In this document: in pieces, positions 1-7,652 of the stretch
Layout of the letters: each line of letters begins with the position of its first letter
How positions within the stretch are numbered: position 1 is the stretch's first letter
Program-made: the position numbers and the translations under genes
Notes under the pieces: generated by a model
What the model saw: the letters and a program-made list of their open reading frames with translations, nothing else
The model's database searches: none
What the model was told of the DNA's origin: nothing
Source of the DNA: Pseudonocardia cypriaca
Lineage (GTDB): Bacteria; Actinomycetota; Actinomycetes; Mycobacteriales; Pseudonocardiaceae
Assembly (NCBI RefSeq): GCF_006717045.1
Contig: NZ_VFPH01000002.1
Location: 186,001 to 250,000, forward strand
Length of the DNA: 64,000 nucleotides
Direction: 5' to 3'

Positions 1-1002
1 GTACGCCGGGTCGAACGGGGCGTACAGGTCGTTGCCGAGGATGCCGAAGCCGTTGAGCGCCTGGTCGATCATCTGCTGCCGGTCGACGATGAGCCGCAGC
101 GCCTGCCGCACCCGCACGTCGGAGAACGGCGCGACGTCGACCCGCATCGTGAACGGCACCCACGCCCCGGTCTCGGAGACCAGCGGGGAGGCGCCCTGCT
201 GCTCGATCGTGCCTGCGAGGTAGTTGGGCAGGTTGTCGATGCTCTGCACCTGGCCGGCGAGCAGGGCGTTGACCTTGGCCGCGTCGTCGGCGAAGTCGTA
301 GATGAACAGCTCGTCGACCCACGCCGGGCCGTCCCAGTAGTTCTCGTGCCGGACGAACTGGGAGAGCTGGCCCGGGACGAAGTGCTTGTAGGCGAACGGT
401 CCGGTGCCCACCGGGCGGGAGACGTCGAAGTCGGTGGGGATGATCCCGACGGTGTACTCGGCGAGCAGCTGGTCGAGCACCGCGTACGGGGAGTTCAGCT
501 GCAGCACGATCGTCCGGGGATCGACGACGGTGGAGTTGTTCAGCTCGAGGACGGTGGCGAGCTCCGTGCCACCGGAGCCGGTGTTGTTCGGGTCGGTGAC
601 CGTCGCCAGGCTGTGCATGACGTCCTCGGCCGTGACCGTCTTGCCGTGGTGGAACTCCACGCCCTCCCGGATCCGGATCGTCCACTGCGTGTTGTCGGCG
701 TTCGGGGTGACCGACTCGGCCACGGACGGCTCGATCTCGTAGTTCGGGTCCCACCGCAGGAGCGGCTCGTACAGCTGCATGCAGCGGCTGATGTCCGGGT
801 TCGTGACCGGGAAGTACGGCTCGAGCGTGTCCTTCAGCCCACCGCCGGTTGCACCGTGGCTGTACACCCCGCCGCGGACCGGCGGCGTGCCCGGATCCGG
901 CCGGCTCGGCACGGCGCTGCAACCGGGCAGGCCGGCGAGGGCGGCCCCGGTGAGCAGGCCGAGCTTCAGCACATCTCGACGGGACGCCGTTGTCTGTCGC
1001 AT
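1..1002 (-). CDS. ABC transporter substrate-binding lipoprotein, peptide/nickel type (family 5), 3' part outside window
   Basis: Extracytoplasmic solute-binding protein of the oligopeptide/nickel (SBP_bac_5) class, which delivers ligand to an ABC importer. The first 334 codons are visible; the gene runs off the left edge. The ATG at 1002 gives a twin-arginine-like start (MRQTTASRRDVLKLG) followed by a hydrophobic stretch and a lipobox ending LPGC, so it is probably a Tat-exported lipoprotein. Family-typical stretches follow: VYEPLLR-like LYEPLLRWD, GVEFHHGKTVTAEDV and VGTGPFAYKHF. The permease and ATPase genes would be expected to the left, outside the window. It is divergent from the IclR gene, with a CRP-like palindrome in the 79-bp gap, so shared control is likely. 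The substrate cannot be told from sequence. Confidence 0.9.
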   Translation of the reverse strand, partial: MRQTTASRRDVLKLGLLTGAALAGLPGCSAVPSRPDPGTPPVRGGVYSHGATGGGLKDTLEPYFPVTNPDISRCMQLYEPLLRWDPNYEIEPSVAESVTPNADNTQWTIRIREGVEFHHGKTVTAEDVMHSLATVTDPNNTGSGGTELATVLELNNSTVVDPRTIVLQLNSPYAVLDQLLAEYTVGIIPTDFDVSRPVGTGPFAYKHFVPGQLSQFVRHENYWDGPAWVDELFIYDFADDAAKVNALLAGQVQSIDNLPNYLAGTIEQQGASPLVSETGAWVPFTMRVDVAPFSDVRVRQALRLIVDRQQMIDQALNGFGILGNDLYAPFDPAY

Positions 1003-1024
1003 GATGCGAACCCCCTCGGAGTAA

Positions 1025-1040
1025 TGTGAACGTAGTCACA
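1025..1040. promoter_or_regulatory. CRP/GlxR-like palindrome between divergent transporter and IclR genes
   Basis: Perfect inverted repeat TGTGA-N6-TCACA in the gap between the substrate-binding protein (start 1002) and the IclR gene (start 1082). It matches the classical CRP consensus and the similar GlxR/Crp motif of actinobacteria. An IclR-type operator is the main alternative. It lies 22 bp from one start and 41 bp from the other, so it could act on both. Confidence 0.55.
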
Positions 1041-1081
1041 CGGGGGTGGACCGTCAATGCGGGTGATCAGGATGTTGCGTC

Positions 1082-1888
1082 GTGGAAACACGTGAGCCGG
1101 CGGCGTCCGTCCGGATCCAGTCGGTCGACCGTGCGGTGGACCTCCTGCTCGCCGTGGCGGCCGCGCAGCCGGAGGCGGCCACCGTCCCGGCGCTGGCGCG
1201 CGCGTGCGGGCTCAACCGGGCCACGGCGTGGCGCCTGCTCAAGACCCTGCAGGTACGCGGCCTGGTGGCCGTGGACGGGTCGACCGGCCGCTACTCGATC
1301 GGGCTCACCACGATGGAGCTCGGCAACGCGGCCGGACCGGACGCGCTGATCGCCGCGGCCCGCCCGATCCTCGAGCGGATGTGCGAGCAGACCGGGGAGA
1401 CCGCCTCCCTCGCCGTGCCGGGGATGGGCGGGCTGACCTACCTCGACGAGGTCACGCCGACCGCCGTGCTCACCGCGAGCTGGCTCGGTCGCTCGGTGCC
1501 GCTGCACGCCACCTCCACGGGCAAGGCGCTGCTCGCCTTCCTGCCCGCCCCGCAGGTGCGCCGTGTGCTGGCCGGCCCGCTGACCCGGTTCACCGACACC
1601 ACCATCACCGACGCCGACGCGCTGGCCGCCGAGCTGACGGTCACCCGCGACCGCGGGTACGGCGTGTGCGCGGGCGAGCTGGAGTCGTCGCTGTACGGCG
1701 TGTCCGCACCGGTGCTCGACCGGAACGCGCGGCCGCTCGCCGTGCTCTCCGTCTGGGGCCCGCGCGACCGGGTCACGCCGGAGCGGTTCGCCGAGCTGGG
1801 GCACGTGGCCGTTCGGGCGGCAGGAGAGATCGGCTCGGCCCGCCACGGCGGTGGTGGACACCACCCCGGAGCCCCGATCGTGGCGTGA
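1082..1888 (+). CDS. IclR-family transcriptional regulator
   Basis: Predicted 268-residue DNA-binding regulator starting at GTG. Residues about 12-70 form the winged helix-turn-helix (SVDRAVDLLLAVA, then LARACGLNRATAWRLLKTL). The rest is the IclR effector-binding domain, with the family pattern MCEQTGETASLAV, LHATSTGKALLAFLP and ELESSLYGVSAPV. It is divergent from the peptide-type ABC binding-protein gene, which it probably controls in response to the imported compound or a breakdown product; this is inference from gene order. Length is normal for the family (about 250-270). Confidence 0.93.
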   Translation: METREPAASVRIQSVDRAVDLLLAVAAAQPEAATVPALARACGLNRATAWRLLKTLQVRGLVAVDGSTGRYSIGLTTMELGNAAGPDALIAAARPILERMCEQTGETASLAVPGMGGLTYLDEVTPTAVLTASWLGRSVPLHATSTGKALLAFLPAPQVRRVLAGPLTRFTDTTITDADALAAELTVTRDRGYGVCAGELESSLYGVSAPVLDRNARPLAVLSVWGPRDRVTPERFAELGHVAVRAAGEIGSARHGGGGHHPGAPIVA

Positions 1889-2060
1889 CCCGTTGGGTTG
1901 CGTCGCACCAGAGGGCGACCGAGGTGACGTCCGGCGGCAATGGACGGGACCTCCGTCCCTGCCGATGCCGACCACGCTCGGCGCACGCTGGACGGGAGCC
2001 CACCTCTGGAGGACCCATGTCGGCCGCCCGGCAACTCGCAGCGCCATCCGTGAGTCGGTC

Positions 2061-2912
2061 ATGACGCGCGCCGTCGTCGCATGCGCGGACCGGTCGCCCG
2101 CCGGTCTGCGCGCCTTGCGCTGGGCAGGTGCGGAGGCCCGGCGCCGCAGGCTCCCCCTCACGGTGGTCGCCGAACCGCAGCAGGCGCGGCGCGGGCGGCA
2201 GTCCGCGTTCGCCGGCGCGCTCGCCGCCGTCCGGGCCGCCGTGCCGGCACTGCCGGTGCTGAGCGGGCCGTCGGGCGAGTCCCTGCCCGCGACGCTGCGC
2301 CGGCTGTCCATCGGCGCCGCAGCGCTGGTCGTGCCTGCGACGCTGGCCGGACTCGCGACCGTCGTTGCCGACTCCTACTGCCCCGTCGTCGCGGTGCCCG
2401 CCGACGATCCGTCGCCGAAGACCGTGCGCGGCCCCGTCGTGCTCGGTGCGGCGCCCTGGACCGCCGTGCCCGTCCTCGAGCTCGCCTTCCAGGAGGCGGC
2501 CGACCGCGGGGCGACGCTGCACGCGGTGCGGGCCTGGTCGGACCCGCGCATCGACATCGGGTGGCTGCGACCCGACCGCATCGCCGAGTGGGACTGCGCG
2601 GAGGAGCGCGCCCGGTGCGAGCTCGAACACGCGCTCTCCGCCTGGCGGATCATCCACCCCGGGGTCCCCGTCGAGACGATCGTCGTGGAGGACCGCCCGG
2701 CCGACCTGCTGGTGGCGCTCTCCCACCACGCACAGCTGCTAGTGCTCGGCCGCTCCTCGCGCGGTGCCCTGCTCGCCGGCATCGCCGGATCCCCCGTGGA
2801 CGTCCTGCTGCGCAGCGCCGCCTGCCCCGTCGTGGTCGTGCCCGACCGGGAACCGACCCGTATGGCCTGGCTCCCGACCCCCGGTCGGGCGCGAGCGCTG
2901 ACCGGGCCCTGA
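2061..2912 (+). CDS. Universal stress protein, two tandem USP domains
   Basis: Predicted 283-residue cytoplasmic protein with two UspA-type domains (about 1-130 and 135-280). The open frame extends upstream to 1851, but the ATG at 2061 (MTRAVVACADRSPAG) begins exactly where the first USP beta strand should. The second domain ends in the family pattern LLVLGRSSRGALLAG then SPVDVLLRSAACPVVVVP. The ATP-binding motif G-2x-G-9x-G(S/T) is nearly kept but its second glycine is serine. USPs of this type bind ATP in many actinobacteria and are often induced by hypoxia. A DevS-like kinase and a broken second USP gene lie just downstream, which fits a dormancy or redox-stress neighbourhood. Confidence 0.88.
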   Translation: MTRAVVACADRSPAGLRALRWAGAEARRRRLPLTVVAEPQQARRGRQSAFAGALAAVRAAVPALPVLSGPSGESLPATLRRLSIGAAALVVPATLAGLATVVADSYCPVVAVPADDPSPKTVRGPVVLGAAPWTAVPVLELAFQEAADRGATLHAVRAWSDPRIDIGWLRPDRIAEWDCAEERARCELEHALSAWRIIHPGVPVETIVVEDRPADLLVALSHHAQLLVLGRSSRGALLAGIAGSPVDVLLRSAACPVVVVPDREPTRMAWLPTPGRARALTGP

Positions 2913-3578
2913 CGCCACGCCCCGCCGAGGCCACCTCCCACCGGGCCTTCGGTGGCGCCGCGCATCGTGCGGGGCCGCCGAAGGCCGGTCTCACGACCAT
3001 GATCACGGCCTCGGTGCGAAAACGGCGAAAACAAGCCGGGAACGCGCCGAACCGCCGATCATGGAGCGGGAGCCAGGTCGCGGCAGCCTGATCGGCGAGA
3101 GGAGCACACCAGGGTCGCGGGCGAGGCCGTCGTGTACTGCTCGGGGGCGATCGGCAAGGTTCACGCACTCGTTCTCGGCCCACGCTGCCCGTCGACCGGG
3201 TGCGTGGACCGACACGGGGGTGCGCGAGCCCAGACCCGGTGCGCGAGGGCAACCAGATGCGCGACACCGGCCTCCTGGCGGCGCCGCGCACCCAGGAGGG
3301 CAGGCCCTTGGGCCTGCCCGCGAAGCGGGCCTGAAGGGGTCGCAGAGGCTCGCAGGTCAAGGGTCGCGAAGCGATCGCGCAGCGACGCCGAAGGCGCCCT
3401 TGAGCTGTGAGGGGCGGCCCGGCACAATGCGCGGCGCCGCCAGGAGGCCCTGAGAAGGCACACCTCGAGACAGAGAGCCTTAAGACAGAAGGCCTTAACC
3501 CGGAAGGCCTCAAGACAGGAGTCCTGACCCCAGCCGCAGATGCGCACCCCGTCGCCGTACACCCCGACGACGAGGTGG
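2913..3578. repeat. Repeat-rich non-coding region with dispersed, inverted and tandem repeats
   Basis: No convincing gene is seen. A GC-rich element at 2944-2980 (core GGCGCCGCGCAT) recurs as a partial direct copy at 3269-3290 and as an inverted copy at 3412-3450; 26 of 30 core bases match between the outer copies. A perfect 10-bp stem (GGGCAGGCCC, loop TT) lies at 3298-3319. Four tandem 15-bp units close to AAGACAGAAGGCCTT fill 3467-3526, possibly with a degenerate fifth before them. Together these suggest an old mobile or REP-type element cluster rather than a promoter region. Confidence 0.6.
3298..3319. terminator. Perfect 10-bp stem-loop downstream of the USP gene
   Basis: GGGCAGGCCC, loop TT, GGGCCTGCCC. 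Very stable hairpin without a T tract, about 390 bp past the USP stop. It could be a factor-assisted terminator or simply part of the surrounding repeats. Confidence 0.3.
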
Positions 3579-3780
3579 TCATCCCGCGGCAGCAGACTCC
3601 GGCCGGACGACCGCGACCGGGCAGTGCGCGCGCTGCAGGACGGCGTGGCTGATCGACCCGAGCAGCAGGCCGACGACCCCGCCCCGGCCCCGTGTGCGAC
3701 CACGACCAGCTGGGCGCGCATCGACTGCTCGACCAGGGCACGCGACGGCCGGTCGCGCATCACGAGGCGCTGCGGGTTCC
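3579..3780 (-). pseudogene. Universal stress protein remnant, frameshifted and 5'-truncated
   Basis: On the minus strand one frame reads RPSRALVEQSMRAQLVVVAH, a standard USP segment. After about position 3694 a different frame carries the expected continuation RGRGGVVGLLLGS, then HAVLQRAHCPVAVVRPE and a stop. Adding one base near 3692-3695 would join them as VVAHRGRGG, so this is a one-base deletion. Upstream of about 3780 the N-terminal half of a USP cannot be recognised. Two defects together favour a real pseudogene over a single sequencing slip. The ATP-binding glycines are still encoded, so decay looks recent. Confidence 0.7.
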
Positions 3781-3944
3781 GCGGCCGGCAGCGGCTCCGG
3801 TCCTCTTGTCGGGGGCCTTCCGACCCGAGATCCGGCTGCAGGAGGTCGCGGGAGCTGTTGTGCGCGTCGACCGGGCCGAGCAGCATGGGAGCGCGGGCGG
3901 GGCCGGCCTATGGCGGCGCCCGAGGAGGCGAGGTAGGGCGAGCG

Positions 3945-5747
3945 GTGTCTTCCGAGGACCGGGCTGCGAGGGCCGACGGGAACGAGCGGGGACAGGACGG
4001 CAATGGCCAGTACGCCCAGGGCCTGGTCCGCCGCGACGTCGACGAGTCCCACCATGGCGAGCTGACGTTCCCGGACCTGCCCCGGATGGAGCTCGACCAG
4101 CTGCTCACCCAGCTCGTGGAGCGGGCGCAGGAGGTGATTGCGACCCAGGGCAGGCTGCGCGGGTTGCTGCGGGCCAACCAGCTGGTCATCGGCGGCCTGG
4201 ACCTTCAAGCGGTGCTGCGCCGGATCGTGGACGCGGCCCGGGAGCTCGTCGGCGCGCGGTACGCCGCGCTGGGGGTGATCGCCCCGGCAGGCGGGCTCGC
4301 CGAGTTCGTCCACACCGGGATATCGGAAGACGCGGTCGAGCGCATCGGTCATCTGCCCCAGGGCAAGGGGCTGCTCGGCGCCCTCATCGACGACCCCCGC
4401 CCGATCCGGCTCGCCCGGATCACCGATGACGAGCGCTCCTCCGGATTCCCGCCGGCCCATCCTCCGATGACGAGCTTCCTCGGCGTGCCGATCCGGATCC
4501 GGGACGAGGTCTTCGGCAACCTCTACCTCACCGAGAGCACGCGGGGCGAGTTCAGCGCCGAGGACGAGGAGCTGTGCACGGCCATCGCCGCGACCGCTGC
4601 CGTCGCGATCGAGAACGCCCGCCTCTACGAGGCCGCCCGCAGCCGCGGTGAGTGGCTGCAGGCATCCGCCACGATCACCCGCCAGCTGCTCTCGCCCGAC
4701 GAGGAGCACGCGCACGCTCCGCTGCAGCTGATCGCGCGGCGCTGCCTCGACGTCGCGGACGCGGACCTGGTCACGGTCGCACTGCCCGACGGCGGCGAGC
4801 TGCGGATCGAGGAGGTGGCCGACTCCGGTGAGCAGTACCTGCGCGGGGTCCGCCTGGCAGTGGCGGGCTCGCTGCTCGGTCGCGTGTTCACGACCGGCCG
4901 ACCGGTGCGGATGCCGCACCTCGACGACGGTGCCGAGCGAGCGGCCCTGAGCGCCGGTCATCTGGACGTGGGGCCGGTACTCGTGGTGCCGCTGCTCGGC
5001 GCGGCCGGTCCGCGCGGAGTGCTGGCCGCGGTGCGGGAGCACGGCAGGATCGGGTTCACCGACACCGACCTCGACATGGCGAGCAGCTTCGCCAACCACG
5101 CGGCCATCGCGGTCGAGCTGGCCGAGGCCCGCGCCAAGCAGCAGCGCGCCGCGATGCTCGACGAGCGCGACCGCATCGCGGCGGACCTGCACGACCAGGT
5201 GATCCAGCGGCTCTTCGCTGCGGGGCTGTCGCTGCAGAGCGTGGCCATGAGCTTGGGACAAGGCCGGACCACGGACCGGATCCTCGCGACGGTGGCCGAC
5301 CTCGACGCCACGATCAGCCAGATCCGCACCACCATCTTCGAGCTGCACGACCAGCGCTCGAGCGGACCCGACGGACTCCGGGCCCGGCTGGTCGACGTCG
5401 CGACCGACGCCGCGAAGGCCCTCGGCTTCGACCCGTCCGTCCGGTTCGACGGCCCGGTCGACACCGTCCCGTCCGAGACCGCGGACGACCTCGTCGCGGT
5501 GTTGCGCGAGGCGCTGACCAACGTCGCCCGCCACGCCCGCGCGCGCAGCGCGTCCGTCGAGCTCTCCGTCGGCCGCGAACAGGTGAACCTCTGCGTCCAC
5601 GACGACGGGATCGGGTTCACCGCCACCTCGCGCGCGAGCGGCCTGGCCAACATGCACCGCCGGGCAGAACGCCACCAGGGCGAGTGCCAGGTCGTCCAGC
5701 GCAGGCCGAGCGGAACCACCGTGCGCTGGACGGTGCCCGGCAGCTGA
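3945..5747 (+). CDS. DevS/DosS-like GAF-GAF sensor histidine kinase
   Basis: Predicted 600-residue soluble histidine kinase resembling mycobacterial DevS/DosS and DosT. Order: short N-terminal helix (FPDLPR, ELDQLL), GAF-A (about 85-215), GAF-B (about 230-380), HisKA_3 dimerization domain with phospho-accepting His416 in ADLHDQVIQRLF, then the HATPase domain (EALTNVARHARA, DDGIGF). GAF-A contains GFPPAHPPM; its His172 aligns with the haem-ligand His149 of M. tuberculosis DosS, so haem-based gas or redox sensing is plausible. The GTG at 3945 follows a purine-rich ribosome-binding stretch and keeps the conserved N-terminal helix; an ATG at 4086 is the alternative. No DevR-type partner is adjacent. 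The neighbouring USP genes are typical targets of such systems. Confidence 0.9.
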   Translation: MSSEDRAARADGNERGQDGNGQYAQGLVRRDVDESHHGELTFPDLPRMELDQLLTQLVERAQEVIATQGRLRGLLRANQLVIGGLDLQAVLRRIVDAARELVGARYAALGVIAPAGGLAEFVHTGISEDAVERIGHLPQGKGLLGALIDDPRPIRLARITDDERSSGFPPAHPPMTSFLGVPIRIRDEVFGNLYLTESTRGEFSAEDEELCTAIAATAAVAIENARLYEAARSRGEWLQASATITRQLLSPDEEHAHAPLQLIARRCLDVADADLVTVALPDGGELRIEEVADSGEQYLRGVRLAVAGSLLGRVFTTGRPVRMPHLDDGAERAALSAGHLDVGPVLVVPLLGAAGPRGVLAAVREHGRIGFTDTDLDMASSFANHAAIAVELAEARAKQQRAAMLDERDRIAADLHDQVIQRLFAAGLSLQSVAMSLGQGRTTDRILATVADLDATISQIRTTIFELHDQRSSGPDGLRARLVDVATDAAKALGFDPSVRFDGPVDTVPSETADDLVAVLREALTNVARHARARSASVELSVGREQVNLCVHDDGIGFTATSRASGLANMHRRAERHQGECQVVQRRPSGTTVRWTVPGS

Positions 5748-5768
5748 GGCTGCGCGGGGCGCGACCGG

Positions 5769-6668
5769 TCACGCCACCATCCGCGACGCCTCAGCGCGGA
5801 TGGTCCGAACCACCGCCCGAGCGGCCGCCGATGGCGACTCCGCGGTCACGATCTCGACCGACCCCTGTGCGCTCGTGGCCGGGTCCAGGACGGGGAGCCA
5901 TCGCACGCCGTGCGGGACCGACTCCGCCGCGAGTCCCGGGACCCGGGTGATCCCCATGCCGGCCGCGACCAGTCCGAACCGGGTTGGCCAGTTCCGCACC
6001 GCGTGGCCGATCCGCGGCCGGTCGAGCCCGGGCCACGGCCCGAACTGCGGCTCGCCGGCCGGGCCGGTCCCCACGATCCACGTCTCGTCGGCCAGGTCGG
6101 CGACGGCGACGGCATCCTGGTCCGCCAGCCGGTGGCCGCTCGCGACGGCGATCCCGGGGCCGCGCGGGATCTCCACCGCCTCGTGGCGCAGCCCGGCCAG
6201 GTGCTCCTCCGGCACCACCTCCCCCGTGGCCACCAGCGCGACCTCGGTCCGCCCTGCGCGCAACCGGCGCAGCTGGACCGGGCTCGCCGCCTCCTGCAGC
6301 TCCACCTGGAGATCGGGATGTCGCTGCCGGAGCAGGGCGATCGCGCGTGGCAGCAGGACCGCTGCGGCGGCGGGGAAACCGGAGACCACCATGCGGCCGG
6401 CCAGCCGGTCGCGCACCCCCGAGACCTCCTCCAGCGCACCGTCGACCTCTCCGAGGATCCGTGCCGCGCGCCGCGCCAGCACCTCCCCCGCGGCCGTCGG
6501 CCGCACACCCCGGGCGAGGCGCTCGAACAGCGTGGTGCCGGCGGCCGACTCCATGGCCCCGACCTGGCGGGACACCGCGGACTGCGTGTAGCCCAGCGCG
6601 ACCGCCGCGGCGCTGAACGAGCCCTGCCGGGCGACCTCGTGCACGACCCGGAGCCCCGCGAGCGTCAT
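5769..6668 (-). CDS. LysR-family transcriptional regulator
   Basis: Predicted 299-residue regulator. The chosen ATG (MTLAGLRVVHEVARQGSF) starts at the standard LysR helix-turn-helix (ALGYTQSAVSRQVGAMES at about 31-48). The remainder is a periplasmic-binding-like effector domain. An in-frame upstream extension to 6767 lacks family similarity. It converges with the histidine kinase gene and is divergent from the SDR gene at 6761; the 92-bp gap holds an inverted repeat. It most likely regulates that SDR, by the usual LysR arrangement. The effector is unknown. Confidence 0.9.
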   Translation of the reverse strand: MTLAGLRVVHEVARQGSFSAAAVALGYTQSAVSRQVGAMESAAGTTLFERLARGVRPTAAGEVLARRAARILGEVDGALEEVSGVRDRLAGRMVVSGFPAAAAVLLPRAIALLRQRHPDLQVELQEAASPVQLRRLRAGRTEVALVATGEVVPEEHLAGLRHEAVEIPRGPGIAVASGHRLADQDAVAVADLADETWIVGTGPAGEPQFGPWPGLDRPRIGHAVRNWPTRFGLVAAGMGITRVPGLAAESVPHGVRWLPVLDPATSAQGSVEIVTAESPSAAARAVVRTIRAEASRMVA

Positions 6669-6710
6669 CTCGGCCACGACCCGATGGTATGCGCTCCACT
6701 CATGGGATGC

Positions 6711-6734
6711 GTGCGAAAGCATCGCTTGTCGCAC
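6711..6734. promoter_or_regulatory. Inverted repeat between divergent LysR and SDR genes
   Basis: Arms GTGCGA and TCGCAC flank a second inner pair AAGC and GCTT, giving an interrupted dyad across 24 bp. It is 26 bp before the SDR start and 42 bp before the LysR start. Position and symmetry fit a LysR-type operator. Confidence 0.45.
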
Positions 6735-6760
6735 ACCTCGGGGCGACGCAACCTGGATGC

Positions 6761-7588
6761 ATGGCAACGAACGAGAAGGTCTGGTTCATCACCGGCGCGT
6801 CCCGCGGCTTCGGCCGCATCTGGACGGAGGCGGCTCTGCGGCGGGGAGACCGGGTCGCCGCCTCCGCCCGCGACCCGCGTTCCCTCGACGACCTCGTCGC
6901 CACCCACGGCGACGCGCTGCTCCCGCTCCGACTCGACGTCACCGACCGGAACTCGGTGTTCGAGGCGGTCGGCCGGGTCACCGAGCGGTTCGGTCGGCTC
7001 GACGTCGTGGTGAACAACGCGGGGTACGGGCACTTCGGCGCGGTGGAGGAGCTCACCGAGGCCGAGATCCGCGCCCAGATGGAGACGAACTTCTTCGGCG
7101 CGCTCTGGGTCCTTCAGGCCGCTCTGCCGATCATGCGGGAGCAGGGCTCCGGGCACCTGGTGAACGTCACCAGCGAAGGCGGGGTCCGGGCCTACCCCGG
7201 CATCGGTGCATACCACGCGTCGAAGTGGGCGGTGGAGGGTCTGAGCGAGTCCCTGGTCAAGGAGGTGCGCGACCTCGGGATCCGGGTGACCAACATCGAG
7301 CCCGGACCGTACGACACCGACTGGCTGGCCGTCGGGTCCCGGCACAGCACGCCGATCGCCGCCTACGACCGGTTCCGGGCCGACGCCGACAGCTTCGAGA
7401 TCGGCGACCCCGCGGCGACGGTATCGCCGCTGTTCGCCGTCGTCGACGCGGAGGAGCCGCCGCTGCGGGTCTTCTTCGGCAAGTCGTTCGAGCCGGTGCG
7501 CGCCGAGCACCTGGCGCGGATCGCCGAGTGGGAGCGCTGGCAGGACGTCGCGCTCTCGGCGTTCGGGCCGGTCGCCGCGCCACGCTGA
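6761..7588 (+). CDS. Short-chain dehydrogenase/reductase (classical SDR)
   Basis: Predicted 275-residue NAD(P)-dependent oxidoreductase. The Rossmann motif TGASRGFG (about 10-17), NNAG (about 85) and a complete catalytic set (Ser138, Tyr151 in AYHASK, Lys155) are all visible. The ATG at 6761 places the glycine motif ten residues in, as is usual; the longer open frame from 6689 overlaps the putative operator and is not preferred. The stretch EPGPYDTDW and the C-terminal extension match the actinobacterial SDRs close to retinol dehydrogenase-like and oxidoreductase annotations. Substrate unknown. It is divergent from its probable LysR regulator. Confidence 0.92.
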   Translation: MATNEKVWFITGASRGFGRIWTEAALRRGDRVAASARDPRSLDDLVATHGDALLPLRLDVTDRNSVFEAVGRVTERFGRLDVVVNNAGYGHFGAVEELTEAEIRAQMETNFFGALWVLQAALPIMREQGSGHLVNVTSEGGVRAYPGIGAYHASKWAVEGLSESLVKEVRDLGIRVTNIEPGPYDTDWLAVGSRHSTPIAAYDRFRADADSFEIGDPAATVSPLFAVVDAEEPPLRVFFGKSFEPVRAEHLARIAEWERWQDVALSAFGPVAAPR

Positions 7589-7652
7589 CGACTCCGGCTC
7601 GGGTCGCTCCTTAGTCCTGCGCGAGCGCGCCGACCGGAGCAGACTCTGGCGG

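Noticed and set aside
3407..3652. Plus-strand 81-codon frame with repeats of the type TEGLN-PEGLK
   Set aside because: The repeat is explained by 15-bp DNA units; no ribosome-binding site or family match, and it overlaps the USP remnant.
3579..5675. 698-codon minus-strand open frame opposite the histidine kinase
   Set aside because: The plus strand encodes an unmistakable GAF-GAF kinase. Only the last 40 or so codons of the minus frame are meaningful, as the USP remnant.
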